A stretch of DNA of 64,000 nucleotides, from contig NZ_FPBK01000016.1 of NCBI RefSeq assembly GCF_900116665.1, positions 1 through 64,000 on the forward strand, given 5' to 3'. The translations under genes were made by a program, and so were the position numbers. Positions 35,679-44,952 of this stretch are shown one piece after another (the stretch's first letter is position 1; every line of letters starts with the position of its first letter). The stretch comes from Pustulibacterium marinum. GTDB taxonomy: Bacteria > Bacteroidota > Bacteroidia > Flavobacteriales > Flavobacteriaceae. The notes under the pieces are model-generated. The model was given only the letters and a program-made list of their open reading frames with translations, was not told where the DNA came from and did no database searches.

Positions 35679-36464
35679 ATGAATCAACCCTTAGCATATG
35701 TACATCCGGGAGCAAAAATTGCCAAAAATGTGGTAATTGAGCCATTTGCAACAATTCATAACAATGTTGTTATTGGTGAAGGATCTTGGATAGGCTCTAA
35801 TGTAACCATCATGGAAGGAGCAAGAATAGGGAAAAATTGTAGCATATTTCCTGGAGCCGTAATTTCGGCACCGCCACAAGATTTAAAATACGAAGGAGAA
35901 GAAACCACAGCCGAAATAGGAGACAATACCACAATTAGAGAGTGTGTTACTATTAATAAAGGAACGGTTGACAGAATGAAAACCAAAATTGGTAGCAACT
36001 GTCTAATCATGGCATATTCTCACGTTGCGCACGACTGTTTAGTGGGAGATCATTGTATTTTTTCCAATAATACTAATCTTGCGGGGCATATTGTAGTAGG
36101 AGATTATGTGGTTATGGCAGGTATGACAGCGGTTCATCAGTTTTGTACCATTGGTAATCATGCGTTTGTTACAGGTGGATCTTTAGTTCGTAAAGATGTT
36201 CCTCCATATGTAAAAGCGGCAAGAGAGCCACTTTCGTACGTAGGTATTAATTCAGTAGGATTAAGAAGAAGAGGGTATTCGTCTGAGAAAATCAGAGAAA
36301 TTCAAAATGTATATCGAATCCTTTATCAAAAAGGATATAATAATACCCAAGCCACCAATATTATTGAAGCTGAAATGGAAGCGACTCCAGAAAGAGATGA
36401 AATCCTTCAGTTCATTAGAGATTCGCAACGTGGTATCATGAAAGGATATTTTACAACAAATTAA
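35679..36464 (+). CDS. lpxA: UDP-N-acetylglucosamine acyltransferase
   Basis: This is the first enzyme of lipid A synthesis. The 261-residue protein is a left-handed beta-helix of hexapeptide repeats (about 1-190) followed by a helical C-terminal domain. The catalytic His is in MAYSHVAHDCLVGDH, and the GGxxRKDVPP region (GGSLVRKDVPPYVKA) and VGLRRRGYSSEKI are LpxA-specific. It lies 14 bases after lpxC/fabZ. Confidence 0.96.
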   Translation: MNQPLAYVHPGAKIAKNVVIEPFATIHNNVVIGEGSWIGSNVTIMEGARIGKNCSIFPGAVISAPPQDLKYEGEETTAEIGDNTTIRECVTINKGTVDRMKTKIGSNCLIMAYSHVAHDCLVGDHCIFSNNTNLAGHIVVGDYVVMAGMTAVHQFCTIGNHAFVTGGSLVRKDVPPYVKAAREPLSYVGINSVGLRRRGYSSEKIREIQNVYRILYQKGYNNTQATNIIEAEMEATPERDEILQFIRDSQRGIMKGYFTTN

Positions 36465-36488
36465 ATCAATAAACATTTTTATAGAGAA

Positions 36489-37055
36489 ATGGCAAGTACA
36501 TCAGATATTAGAAAAGGATTGTGCATTCGTTACAATCACGATATTTTTAAAATAATTGAATTTTTACATGTAAAGCCAGGGAAAGGTCCTGCTTTCGTTA
36601 GAACAAAATTGAAGAGTGTTACAACAGGTAAAGTAATTGATAATACATTTTCTGCCGGACACAAAATTGATGATGTTCGTGTAGAAACAAGAAGTTATCA
36701 ATATTTATATCCTGAAGGAGAAATGTTTCACTTCATGAATACCGATGATTACAACCAAATTGCTATTCAGAAAGATATGCTAGACGCTCCAGATCTTTTA
36801 AAAGAAGGAGAAATTGTTTCTATCATTTTCAACGCTGAAGACAACAGTCCATTATCTGTAGATATGCCAACTCATGTAATTTTAGAAATTACACACACAG
36901 AACCTGGAGTTAAAGGAAATACAGCAACCAATGCTACAAAGCCTGCAACTACCGAAACAGGTGCAGCGGTGAACGTTCCATTATTTATTAATGAAGGTGA
37001 CAAAATAAAAATTGAAACCGATAAAGGAACGTACGTAGAACGTATTAAAGAATAA
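36489..37055 (+). CDS. efp: Elongation factor P
   Basis: EF-P relieves ribosome stalling at polyproline. The 188-residue protein has the KOW-like N-terminal domain with the modifiable loop KPGKGPAFVRTKLK, where Lys32 matches E. coli Lys34. Two OB domains follow, the last ending NVPLFINEGDKIKIETDKGTYVERIKE. A Thr- and Ala-rich linker (NTATNATKPATTETGA) is longer than usual. The P after PGKG differs from E. coli Q. It is co-directional with the lpx genes and followed by a terminator. Confidence 0.96.
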   Translation: MASTSDIRKGLCIRYNHDIFKIIEFLHVKPGKGPAFVRTKLKSVTTGKVIDNTFSAGHKIDDVRVETRSYQYLYPEGEMFHFMNTDDYNQIAIQKDMLDAPDLLKEGEIVSIIFNAEDNSPLSVDMPTHVILEITHTEPGVKGNTATNATKPATTETGAAVNVPLFINEGDKIKIETDKGTYVERIKE

Positions 37056-37070
37056 TTTAAGCTTATAATT

Positions 37071-37098
37071 AATTCCCGTTTTTGAAACGGGAATTTTT
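37071..37098 (+). terminator. Rho-independent terminator after efp
   Basis: AATTCCCGTTT (37071-37081), TTG loop and AAACGGGAATT (37085-37095) run into a short T-run. It would partly separate efp from the following lpxD-like gene. Confidence 0.75.
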
Positions 37099-37112
37099 AT
37101 TTACTTTCATTT

Positions 37113-38045
37113 ATGAAATTTCCACAAACGCATACATTACAACAAATAGCAACTATTATAGATGCTAAATTTGTGGGCGAAGCAAATTTTCCAGTGCTAG
37201 GTATGAATGAAATTCATGTTGTAGAACCTGGAGACATCGTTTTTGTAGATCATCCTAAGTATTACGATAAAGCTTTAGAATCGGCTGCTACAATTGTTTT
37301 AATCAATAAAGAAGTAGATTGTCCGGAAGGTAAAGCATTGTTGATTTCAGATGATCCTTTTCGTGATTTTAATAAATTAACCAATTTTTTCAAGCCTTTT
37401 GAAAAAGCTACTTCAATGGTTTCAGAATCAGCAAAAATAGGAGTGGGGAGTATTATTCAACCTGGAGCATTTATAGGTAATAATGTGGTTATTGGCGATA
37501 ATTGTCTTATCCATAGTAACGTTTCTATTTACGATAATTGTGTTTTAGGTGATAATGTAACTATTCATTCAGGAACTATTCTGGGAGCTGATGCTTTTTA
37601 CTACAAAAACCGAACAACTGGTTTTGATAAGTTAATTTCCGGTGGGCGAGTAGTGATAGAAGATAATGTAGATATTGGAGCACTGTGTACTATTGATAAA
37701 GGTGTTACAGGAGATACAACCATTGGAGCAGGAACAAAGATTGATAATCATGTACAAATAGGTCACGATACCATAATTGGTAAAAAGTGCTTGTTTGCAT
37801 CTCAAGTGGGCATTGCTGGTTGTGTAGTAATAGAAGATGAAGTAACTATTTGGGGACAAGTAGGAATGACAAGCGGAATAACCATAGGAAGTAAAGCAGT
37901 TATTCTAGCACAATCGGGTATCAGTAAATCTTTAGAAGGTGGTAAAACCTATTTTGGTTCGCCAGCGGAAGAGGCTCGAAAGAAGTATAAAGAATTAGCA
38001 GGTATACGTCAAATACCTTCGATAATTGAAAAAATTAAGGAATAA
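37113..38045 (+). CDS. LpxD-like acyltransferase paralogue
   Basis: The 310-residue protein has the same plan as LpxD: an N-terminal domain (HTLQQIATIIDAKFVGEANFPV, then GDIVFVDHPKYYDKAL) and a hexapeptide beta-helix with QIGHDTIIGKKC carrying the His. It differs clearly from the lpxD product 3 kb upstream and is about 30 residues shorter. It may act on another acyl-sugar, or be an alternative LpxD. The family call is firm; the substrate is not. The start ATG is 14 bases past the efp terminator. Confidence 0.85.
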   Translation: MKFPQTHTLQQIATIIDAKFVGEANFPVLGMNEIHVVEPGDIVFVDHPKYYDKALESAATIVLINKEVDCPEGKALLISDDPFRDFNKLTNFFKPFEKATSMVSESAKIGVGSIIQPGAFIGNNVVIGDNCLIHSNVSIYDNCVLGDNVTIHSGTILGADAFYYKNRTTGFDKLISGGRVVIEDNVDIGALCTIDKGVTGDTTIGAGTKIDNHVQIGHDTIIGKKCLFASQVGIAGCVVIEDEVTIWGQVGMTSGITIGSKAVILAQSGISKSLEGGKTYFGSPAEEARKKYKELAGIRQIPSIIEKIKE

Positions 38046-38073
38046 ATATCTTTATATTTCATTTTCAAAAACA

Positions 38074-38081
38074 TATTTTTG
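38074..38081 (+). promoter_or_regulatory. -7 box of sucD
   Basis: TATTTTTG lies 38 bases before the sucD ATG. No -33 TTG is seen. Confidence 0.4.
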
Positions 38082-38119
38082 TAAAGCTTAATATATAAAA
38101 AATCTAAATAATCTGAATA

Positions 38120-38992
38120 ATGAGTGTTTTAGTCAATAAAGATTCTAAAATAATAGTACAAGGTTTTACCGGTAGTGAAGGTACTTTTCACGCTGGTCAA
38201 ATGATTGATTACGGAACCAACGTTGTTGGTGGTGTTACTCCAGGAAAAGGAGGACAAGAACATTTGGGAAAACCAGTTTTTAACACAGTACAAGAAGCGG
38301 TAGAAAAAGCAGGAGCTGATACTACAATTATTTTTGTTCCGCCAGCTTTTGCTGCCGATGCTATTATGGAAGCTGCAGATGCAGGTATCAAGGTAATTAT
38401 TACTATTACAGAAGGTATTCCTGTAGCAGATATGATCAAAGCATTCAATTACATCAAAGGAAAAGATTGTAGATTGATTGGACCTAACTGTCCGGGGGTT
38501 ATAACTCCGGGTGAAGCTAAAGTTGGTATTATGCCAGGTTTTGTTTTCAAAGCAGGTGAAGTTGGTATCGTTTCTAAATCAGGAACATTAACTTATGAAG
38601 CTGCAGATCAAGTTGTTCGTCAAGGTTTAGGTATTACTACTGCAATTGGTATTGGAGGAGATCCAATTATTGGAACTACTACTAAAGAAGCTGTAGAATT
38701 ATTGATGAATGATGATGCTACAAAATGTATCGTAATGATTGGTGAAATTGGTGGTAACCTTGAAGCAGATGCTGCTCGTTGGGTAAAAGAAACTGGCAAC
38801 AAAAAACCTGTAGTTGGTTTTATCGCTGGTGAAACTGCACCAAAAGGTAGAACAATGGGACATGCCGGTGCTATTGTTGGTGGAGCAGATGATACTGCAG
38901 AAGCTAAAAAAGCTATTATGAAAGAATGTGGAATCCACGTTGTAGATTCTCCTGCAGAAATTGGTAAAAAGGTAGCAGAAGTACTTTCTTAA
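38120..38992 (+). CDS. sucD: Succinyl-CoA ligase (ADP/GDP-forming) alpha subunit
   Basis: The TCA-cycle enzyme's alpha subunit carries the active-site phosphohistidine. The 290-residue protein shows the CoA-binding Rossmann domain ([38 protein letters not shown]), [22 protein letters not shown] and [10 protein letters not shown]. The catalytic His is in [13 protein letters not shown]. The beta subunit gene (sucC) is not adjacent, as is usual in Bacteroidota. Confidence 0.96.
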   Translation: MSVLVNKDSKIIVQGFTGSEGTFHAGQMIDYGTNVVGGVTPGKGGQEHLGKPVFNTVQEAVEKAGADTTIIFVPPAFAADAIMEAADAGIKVIITITEGIPVADMIKAFNYIKGKDCRLIGPNCPGVITPGEAKVGIMPGFVFKAGEVGIVSKSGTLTYEAADQVVRQGLGITTAIGIGGDPIIGTTTKEAVELLMNDDATKCIVMIGEIGGNLEADAARWVKETGNKKPVVGFIAGETAPKGRTMGHAGAIVGGADDTAEAKKAIMKECGIHVVDSPAEIGKKVAEVLS

Positions 38993-39023
38993 AAAAGAAT
39001 TAAAATTCTTACAATATATTTCA

Positions 39024-39057
39024 AAGTCATCAGTTATCTTTACTGGTGACTTTTTTA
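39024..39057 (+). terminator. Rho-independent terminator after sucD
   Basis: AAGTCATCAGT (39024-39034) pairs with ACTGGTGACTT (39042-39052) with one wobble, then six T residues. Confidence 0.8.
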
Positions 39058-39083
39058 TTTTCAATCAATTAAAAAACCAACGT

Positions 39084-42071
39084 ATGAAAAAAATCAAAAA
39101 ACTTTTATTCTTTTTGATGATTCCTGCCACAATATTTGTGAGCTGTGATGAATCACGAAAAACTAATGAAGATGCTGTTGTTACAGAAGAACATACCGAT
39201 GATGCGGGTTTTTCTTATGAAACAGTTACAAACGACCCTACTGGTTTACGCCTGTATACGCTAGATAATGGATTAAAAGTCTATTTAAGTCAGAATACAG
39301 ACGAACCAAAAATTCAAACTTACATTGCAGTTAGAGCAGGTTCAAATTATGATCCTAAGGAAACCACGGGGTTAGCCCACTACTTGGAGCACATGGTTTT
39401 CAAAGGAACGTCAAAAATAGGAACTTTAGACTGGGAGAAAGAGAAAGAATATTTACAACAAATCTCTGATTTGTACGAGGAGCATAAAGCGGCTACTGAT
39501 TCTTTGACCAAAGATGAAATCTATCGTAAAATTGACGAAGTTTCATTAGAAGCTTCTAATTATTCTGTAGCGAATGAGTACGATAAAATGGTACAATCTT
39601 TAGGTGCAACTGGTACCAATGCGCATACTTGGTTTGAAGAGACAGTTTATCAAAACAAAATTCCGGCAAATGAACTAAACAAATGGTTGTCTTTAGAAAG
39701 CGATCGTTTTAGCGAATTAACATTACGCTTGTTTCATACGGAGTTAGAAGCTGTTTTTGAGGAGTTTAATCGTGGTCAAGACAATGATTACCGTAAAGTA
39801 TATGCAGCAAGTTTAGAAGGCTTGTTTCCAAACCACCCTTATGGTCAGCAAACCACAATTGGTACTGGAGATCATTTGAAAAATCCATCTATGGTGGCCA
39901 TTCATAATTATTTTGATAAATATTATGTGCCAAGTAACATGGCTATGGTTTTGGTGGGTGATATCGATTTTGATAAAACCATTAAAGAGGTAAACGAAAC
40001 TTTTGGAAAACTTCAAAACAAAGAAGTTCGTCATCCACAATTGCCAAAAGAAGAGCCGATTACAAGTCCAATTGAAAAAGAGGTTTATGGTCCAACAGCA
40101 GAGAATATCAGTATTGCTTTTAGAGCAGATGGTATTGGTTCAAAAGATCAAAAATACGTAACGCTTTGCGATATGATTTTGGCAAACGGAACCGCTGGTT
40201 TGATCGATCTAGATTTAAATCAAAAACAAGTTGTACAAAGAGCTAGTTGTTCTCCAACTTTTTTAAATGATTATGGGTATCACACTTTTACAGGAACTCC
40301 AAAGTCAGATCAATCTTTGGATGAAGTAAAAGATTTACTTTTAGGTGAAATTGAAAAACTTAAAAAAGGAGAATTTGAAGATTGGATGATCGATGCAGTT
40401 GTAAACGATCTTAAATTGAGTAGAACTAGAAGATATGAAAATGCTACAGCATTGGCATCAGCCTATTACAATGCCTTTATTCATCATGAAAATTGGCAGC
40501 AAGAAGTTGCTTTTTTGGATGACTTGAAAAAGATAACCAAAGAAGATCTAGTAAAGTTTGCCAATAATTTTTATCAAGAAAATTATGTAGTGGTTTACAA
40601 GCGTCAGGGAGAAGACAAATCTATTGTAAAGGTGAAAAACCCTGGGATAACACCAGTAAATTTAAATAGAGATAAGAAATCTGAATATCTTCAGCATTTT
40701 TCAGAAATGGAGTCAGAAGATCTTCAACCACAATTTGTAGATTATGACAAGGCTATCAATGAAACTGAACTGGAGAATGGAGTAAAAGTTTCGTATATAG
40801 ATAATCCACAAAATGATCTTTTCCAGATGTATATCTTATTTGATATGGGAAATGACAATAATAAAGATCTTGGTTTAGCTGTAGATTATATAGAATATTT
40901 AGGGACCGATAAATACACTGCTGAAGAATTGAAAAAAGAATTCTATAAGTTGGGAGTTGAATATTATGTAGGTACAGGAAGCGATAGAACGTATGTTGCG
41001 TTGAGTGGTTTAAAAGAAAATTTACCACAAGGATTGGCTTTACTTGAAGATTTATGGACCAATGCAAAACCAGATGCTGAGGCGTATGATAAATATGTAG
41101 ATAAAATCTCAAAAGGGCGTCAAGATACCAAAACTCAGAAAGGTAGTATCTTATGGAGTGGTTTAATGAGCTTTGGCCAATATGGAGAAGATTCTCCATT
41201 GCGTAACATTTATTCAGTTGCAGAATTAAAAGAGAAAGATCCTGCTGATTTGGTGAATCTTGTAAAAGGTTTAAAAAAGTATAAGCAACGAGTTTTCTAC
41301 TATGGTAAAGATGTTGATGCGGCTGTAGCGGCTTTAAATAAAGAGCATAAATTACCAGAGAATCTCATAGAATATCCAGAAGCAAAAGAATATGCAAGAG
41401 CAGAAACTGGTGGAAATGTCTATTTTGTAAACTACGATATGGTTCAGGCAGAAATGTTATTTTTAGCAAAAGAAGATCCTTTTGATCCAGAGAAAATGGC
41501 AGCTTCTACGCTATTCAATGCATATTTTGGTAGTGGACTTTCATCTATTGTTTTTCAGGAAATTAGAGAATCTAAATCTTTGGCCTACTCAGCGTTTTCA
41601 TCATATTCTAATGCTTCGAAAGAAGGAGATCCAGATTACGTTTATGCATACATAGGAACCCAGGCTAATAAAATGCCACAGGCGGTAGATGCTATGATGG
41701 GGTTAATGAAAGATATGCCAGAAGCAGAAGAACAATTCAACGCAGCAAAAGACGCTGCTTTGAAAAAAATTGCTGCTCAACGTATCAATAAAACCGGAAT
41801 TTTCTGGAACTACGAAAGTTTGAAGAAACGCGGAATAGATCACGATAATAGAGAAGAAATTTACAATACCATTAAAGATATGACCATGGAAGATCTAAAA
41901 GATTTTTTCAATCAGAATATCAAAAATTCTGAATACAATGTGATGGTTATCGGAAATGAAAAAGAAGTAGATTTTGAAGCACTTTCCAAACTTGGTAAAG
42001 TTCAGGAATTAGATGTAGATTATCTTTTCAATTACGAAAAGTCTAAAGAATTGCAGCGCAAGGATTTATAA
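39084..42071 (+). CDS. M16-family zinc metallopeptidase lipoprotein
   Basis: The 995-residue protein begins with a lipoprotein signal (MKKIKKLLFFLMIPATIFVSC) and an acidic linker. The first M16 domain has the inverted zinc motif HYLEH at His99-His103, in GLAHYLEHMVFKGT, with the third Glu in LEAVFEEFNRGQ. A second inactive-type M16 domain forms the C-terminal half, with SSIVFQEIRESKSLAYSAF from the substrate-binding R/Y pair region. The double-domain form resembles pitrilysin/insulinase-like enzymes that degrade peptides. It probably works in the periplasm, anchored to a membrane. The gene is monocistronic. Confidence 0.92.
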   Translation: MKKIKKLLFFLMIPATIFVSCDESRKTNEDAVVTEEHTDDAGFSYETVTNDPTGLRLYTLDNGLKVYLSQNTDEPKIQTYIAVRAGSNYDPKETTGLAHYLEHMVFKGTSKIGTLDWEKEKEYLQQISDLYEEHKAATDSLTKDEIYRKIDEVSLEASNYSVANEYDKMVQSLGATGTNAHTWFEETVYQNKIPANELNKWLSLESDRFSELTLRLFHTELEAVFEEFNRGQDNDYRKVYAASLEGLFPNHPYGQQTTIGTGDHLKNPSMVAIHNYFDKYYVPSNMAMVLVGDIDFDKTIKEVNETFGKLQNKEVRHPQLPKEEPITSPIEKEVYGPTAENISIAFRADGIGSKDQKYVTLCDMILANGTAGLIDLDLNQKQVVQRASCSPTFLNDYGYHTFTGTPKSDQSLDEVKDLLLGEIEKLKKGEFEDWMIDAVVNDLKLSRTRRYENATALASAYYNAFIHHENWQQEVAFLDDLKKITKEDLVKFANNFYQENYVVVYKRQGEDKSIVKVKNPGITPVNLNRDKKSEYLQHFSEMESEDLQPQFVDYDKAINETELENGVKVSYIDNPQNDLFQMYILFDMGNDNNKDLGLAVDYIEYLGTDKYTAEELKKEFYKLGVEYYVGTGSDRTYVALSGLKENLPQGLALLEDLWTNAKPDAEAYDKYVDKISKGRQDTKTQKGSILWSGLMSFGQYGEDSPLRNIYSVAELKEKDPADLVNLVKGLKKYKQRVFYYGKDVDAAVAALNKEHKLPENLIEYPEAKEYARAETGGNVYFVNYDMVQAEMLFLAKEDPFDPEKMAASTLFNAYFGSGLSSIVFQEIRESKSLAYSAFSSYSNASKEGDPDYVYAYIGTQANKMPQAVDAMMGLMKDMPEAEEQFNAAKDAALKKIAAQRINKTGIFWNYESLKKRGIDHDNREEIYNTIKDMTMEDLKDFFNQNIKNSEYNVMVIGNEKEVDFEALSKLGKVQELDVDYLFNYEKSKELQRKDL

Positions 42072-42083
42072 GAACAATGTTTG

Positions 42084-42112
42084 AAAACCTCACAATTCTG
42101 TGAGGTTTTTTT
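42084..42112 (+). terminator. Rho-independent terminator after the M16 gene
   Basis: AAAACCTCACA (42084-42094), ATTC loop and TGTGAGGTTTT (42099-42109) are followed by further T residues. Confidence 0.9.
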
Positions 42113-42134
42113 ATTATGTACTTTATGTAATTAG

Positions 42135-42142
42135 TATATTTG
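42135..42142 (+). promoter_or_regulatory. -7 box of fabG
   Basis: TATATTTG lies 30 bases upstream of the ATG at 42172 and just after the terminator of the preceding gene. It excludes starts before 42142. Confidence 0.5.
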
Positions 42143-42171
42143 AATTTCAAACTGAAATAATTTACGAATCA

Positions 42172-42918
42172 ATGAAACTATTAGAAGGTAAAACTGCCAT
42201 TATCACAGGTGCAAGCCGCGGTATTGGTAAGGGGATCGCAGAGGTTTTTGCAAAGCAAGGAGCCAATGTTGCCTTTACATACAGCTCTTCTGTTGAAGCA
42301 GCGCAAGAATTAGAAAATGAATTAGCTGCACTTGGTGTAAAAGTAAAAGGTTACCAAAGTAATGCTGCAGATTTTGAGCAGGCTCAAAAGTTGGTAGAAG
42401 ATGTTGTAGCAGAATTTGGTGCTATCGATGTTTTGATCAACAATGCAGGGATTACAAAAGATAATTTGTTAATGCGTATTTCTGAAGCTGATTTTGATAA
42501 AGTGATCGAAGTTAACTTAAAATCAGTTTTCAACATGACCAAAGCTGTTCAACGTACTATGTTGAAACAACGTAGTGGTTCTATCATCAATATGAGTTCT
42601 GTTGTTGGAGTAAAAGGAAATGCAGGACAAACTAATTACGCGGCTTCAAAAGCTGGGATTTTAGGGTTTACTAAATCAGTAGCCTTGGAATTAGGTTCTA
42701 GAAACATTCGTTGTAATGCTATTGCTCCAGGTTTTATTGAAACTGAAATGACTGCGAAGTTAGACGAAAAAACAGTGCAAGGCTGGAGAGAGGGAATTCC
42801 ATTAAAACGTGGAGGAACTCCAGAAGATGTGGCTAATGCTTGTTTATATTTAGCTTCAGATATGAGTACTTATGTTACCGGACAAACATTGAATGTAGAT
42901 GGTGGAATGTTAACATAA
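42172..42918 (+). CDS. fabG: 3-oxoacyl-ACP reductase
   Basis: From the ATG at 42172 the product is 248 residues, the usual FabG length. NADPH-binding GASRGIGKGIAEVFAKQGANV, NNAGITKDNLLMRI, catalytic Ser in INMSSVVGVKGN, YxxxK in NYAASKAGILGF, and the AIAPGFIETEMTAKL region are all in place. It reduces 3-oxoacyl-ACP in each cycle of fatty acid elongation. The frame is open to 42100, but that lies within a terminator and ahead of the -7 box. The next gene starts directly at its stop codon. Confidence 0.94.
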   Translation: MKLLEGKTAIITGASRGIGKGIAEVFAKQGANVAFTYSSSVEAAQELENELAALGVKVKGYQSNAADFEQAQKLVEDVVAEFGAIDVLINNAGITKDNLLMRISEADFDKVIEVNLKSVFNMTKAVQRTMLKQRSGSIINMSSVVGVKGNAGQTNYAASKAGILGFTKSVALELGSRNIRCNAIAPGFIETEMTAKLDEKTVQGWREGIPLKRGGTPEDVANACLYLASDMSTYVTGQTLNVDGGMLT

Positions 42919-44943
42919 TTGTTGTTGAATTCTATCACTATCATATATCTTATACTGGCTTTGGTTGCAGCAGCAGCCATAGCCTTTTTTTATTATAAAA
43001 AGCAATCACAATCCAATTCATTACGTTGGATATTTACGGTGTTGCGATTTCTTGTTTTGTTTTTGGTATTGATTTTACTCATAAATCCAAAAATAAAACA
43101 CACTTCTTATACGGTTGAAAAACCAAAATTGGCTGTTTTACTCGATAATTCTTCTTCGTTGGTGACTTTAGAAGATAGTATAAAGATGAAAAGTCAAATC
43201 CTTGAATTTATTCAGAACCCTGATTTACGAGATAAATTTGATATAGAACCTTACCTTTTTGATGAAAAACTAACAGCTGGTGATTCCCTTTCGTTTAAAG
43301 GCAATACAACTGATATTTCTAAAGCATTACGAGGTTTAGATAAAATTCATTCGAATAAAACGGCTCCTATAGTTTTATTTTCAGATGGAAATCAAACCTA
43401 TGGTTCAGATTATACTTATGCAGCACAAACCATAGCGCAGCCCGTATATACCGTCGTTGTTGGTGACACGACTAATTATGAAGACCTTAAAGTAAGTACC
43501 ATCAACGTTAATAAATATGCGTTTTATGAAAATGAATTTCCCGTTGAAATTTTCCTGAATTATCAGGGAACAGAAAATAGAACAGCTAATTTTAAAATTA
43601 GCAATGGAAATTCAATAGTCTTTCAAAAAGAAGTAGCTTTTTCAGGGCAACAACTATCTCAGAAATTAAACTTCACTTTAAAAGCAAAATCTATTGGTGT
43701 TCAACAGTACAAAGCTGAAATTTCGATTTTAGATAATGAAAAAAACACAGCTAACAATACGAAGCAGTTTGCTGTAGAAGTGTTAGATGAGCGAACCAAA
43801 GTAGCAATCATTTCAGATATTGTACATCCTGATTTGGGAGCTTTGAAAAAAAGTATAGAATCAAATCAGCAACGTTCAGTCTCTATTTTGAAACCCTCGG
43901 AAGTCAAAGATTTGAATGATTATCAATTGGTAATTTTATATCAACCTACAACTTCTTTTCAAAAAGTATTTTCAACACTGGATCAGTTAGACAAAAATTA
44001 TTTTTTAATAACAGGATCAAAAACAGATTGGAATTTTATCAATTCAAATCAATCCATAATTCAAAAAGATGCCACTACAACTGAGGAAATTCAAGGTATT
44101 TACGACTCTAATTTTAGTAGTTTTTTAATCAACGAAATTCCTTTCTCAGATTTTCCACCTTTAACGGGTTATTTGGGCGCTGCTCGTTTCAATGGAGAAT
44201 CAGATGTTTTATTACAACAACGCGTAAGAAATATTACGCTTGAAGATCCTTTATTGGCTACTGTAGAAAAGAATAATCGCCGGTTTGCCTATTTATTTGG
44301 AGAAAACAGTTGGCAATGGCGCGCTAAAAGTTATTTGGAAGCAGGTGATTTTATTGATTACGATGAATTTATTGGCAAACTTGTTTTTTACCTTGCTTCG
44401 AACAAAAAGAAAGAACGTCTTCAGGTAAATGCAGAAACATTTTATTACGGAAATGTTTTAATTGATGCAGCTTATTTTGATAAAAACTATCAATTTGATC
44501 CAAATGCGGAAGTATCCATACAGTTAGAAAATACTGAAACTAAGGAAAAAGAACGTTTTGATATGCTTTTGAAAAATTCGTATTTCGAATTTAATACCAA
44601 TACGTTAACTCCAGGAGTGTATAATTTTAACATTCATGTAAAGGGTGAAAACATCAGTAAATCAGGTAGTGTCACGCTAATTGGCTATAATGTGGAAGCA
44701 CAATTTTATAATGCAGATTATAAAAAAATGTCAAAACTTTCAGAAGTTACTCAAGGCGAAGTAACTTTACTCAACAACCTAAAAGAATTAAAAGAATCTC
44801 TTACCAATAATACGGCATACAAACCTATACAAAAAGCAAAAGAAACCATTTCTCCGGTAATTAGCTGGGAGCTTTTATTGTTCGTCATTACGGCATTATT
44901 AGCTATCGAATGGTTTTTAAGAAAGTATAATGGGTTAATCTAA
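42919..44943 (+). CDS. Membrane protein with VWA-like domain
   Basis: The 674-residue protein has two N-terminal transmembrane segments (IIYLILALVAAAAIAFFYY, then WIFTVLRFLVLFLVLILLINP) and one at the C-terminus (ISWELLLFVITALLAIEWFL). The soluble region begins with a VWA-type fold (LAVLLDNSSSLVTLEDS, a MIDAS-like DxSxS, then APIVLFSDGNQTYGSD and PVYTVVVGD). It continues with beta-sandwich repeats that recall Bacteroidota BatA-like or chaperone-associated proteins. No ATG starts the frame: three TTG codons (42919-42927) follow the fabG stop at once. Function is unknown, and the fabG linkage suggests envelope biology. Confidence 0.75.
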   Translation: MLLNSITIIYLILALVAAAAIAFFYYKKQSQSNSLRWIFTVLRFLVLFLVLILLINPKIKHTSYTVEKPKLAVLLDNSSSLVTLEDSIKMKSQILEFIQNPDLRDKFDIEPYLFDEKLTAGDSLSFKGNTTDISKALRGLDKIHSNKTAPIVLFSDGNQTYGSDYTYAAQTIAQPVYTVVVGDTTNYEDLKVSTINVNKYAFYENEFPVEIFLNYQGTENRTANFKISNGNSIVFQKEVAFSGQQLSQKLNFTLKAKSIGVQQYKAEISILDNEKNTANNTKQFAVEVLDERTKVAIISDIVHPDLGALKKSIESNQQRSVSILKPSEVKDLNDYQLVILYQPTTSFQKVFSTLDQLDKNYFLITGSKTDWNFINSNQSIIQKDATTTEEIQGIYDSNFSSFLINEIPFSDFPPLTGYLGAARFNGESDVLLQQRVRNITLEDPLLATVEKNNRRFAYLFGENSWQWRAKSYLEAGDFIDYDEFIGKLVFYLASNKKKERLQVNAETFYYGNVLIDAAYFDKNYQFDPNAEVSIQLENTETKEKERFDMLLKNSYFEFNTNTLTPGVYNFNIHVKGENISKSGSVTLIGYNVEAQFYNADYKKMSKLSEVTQGEVTLLNNLKELKESLTNNTAYKPIQKAKETISPVISWELLLFVITALLAIEWFLRKYNGLI

Positions 44944-44952
44944 AAATATGCC

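Noticed and set aside
40756-41199. Antisense frame of 147 codons within the M16 protease gene
   Set aside because: It lies opposite a conserved protease domain, is His-, Leu- and Tyr-rich as codon shadows often are, and has no promoter.
42100-42171. ATG-less extension of fabG
   Set aside because: It overlaps the preceding terminator and the -7 box, and the 248-residue form is the standard FabG.
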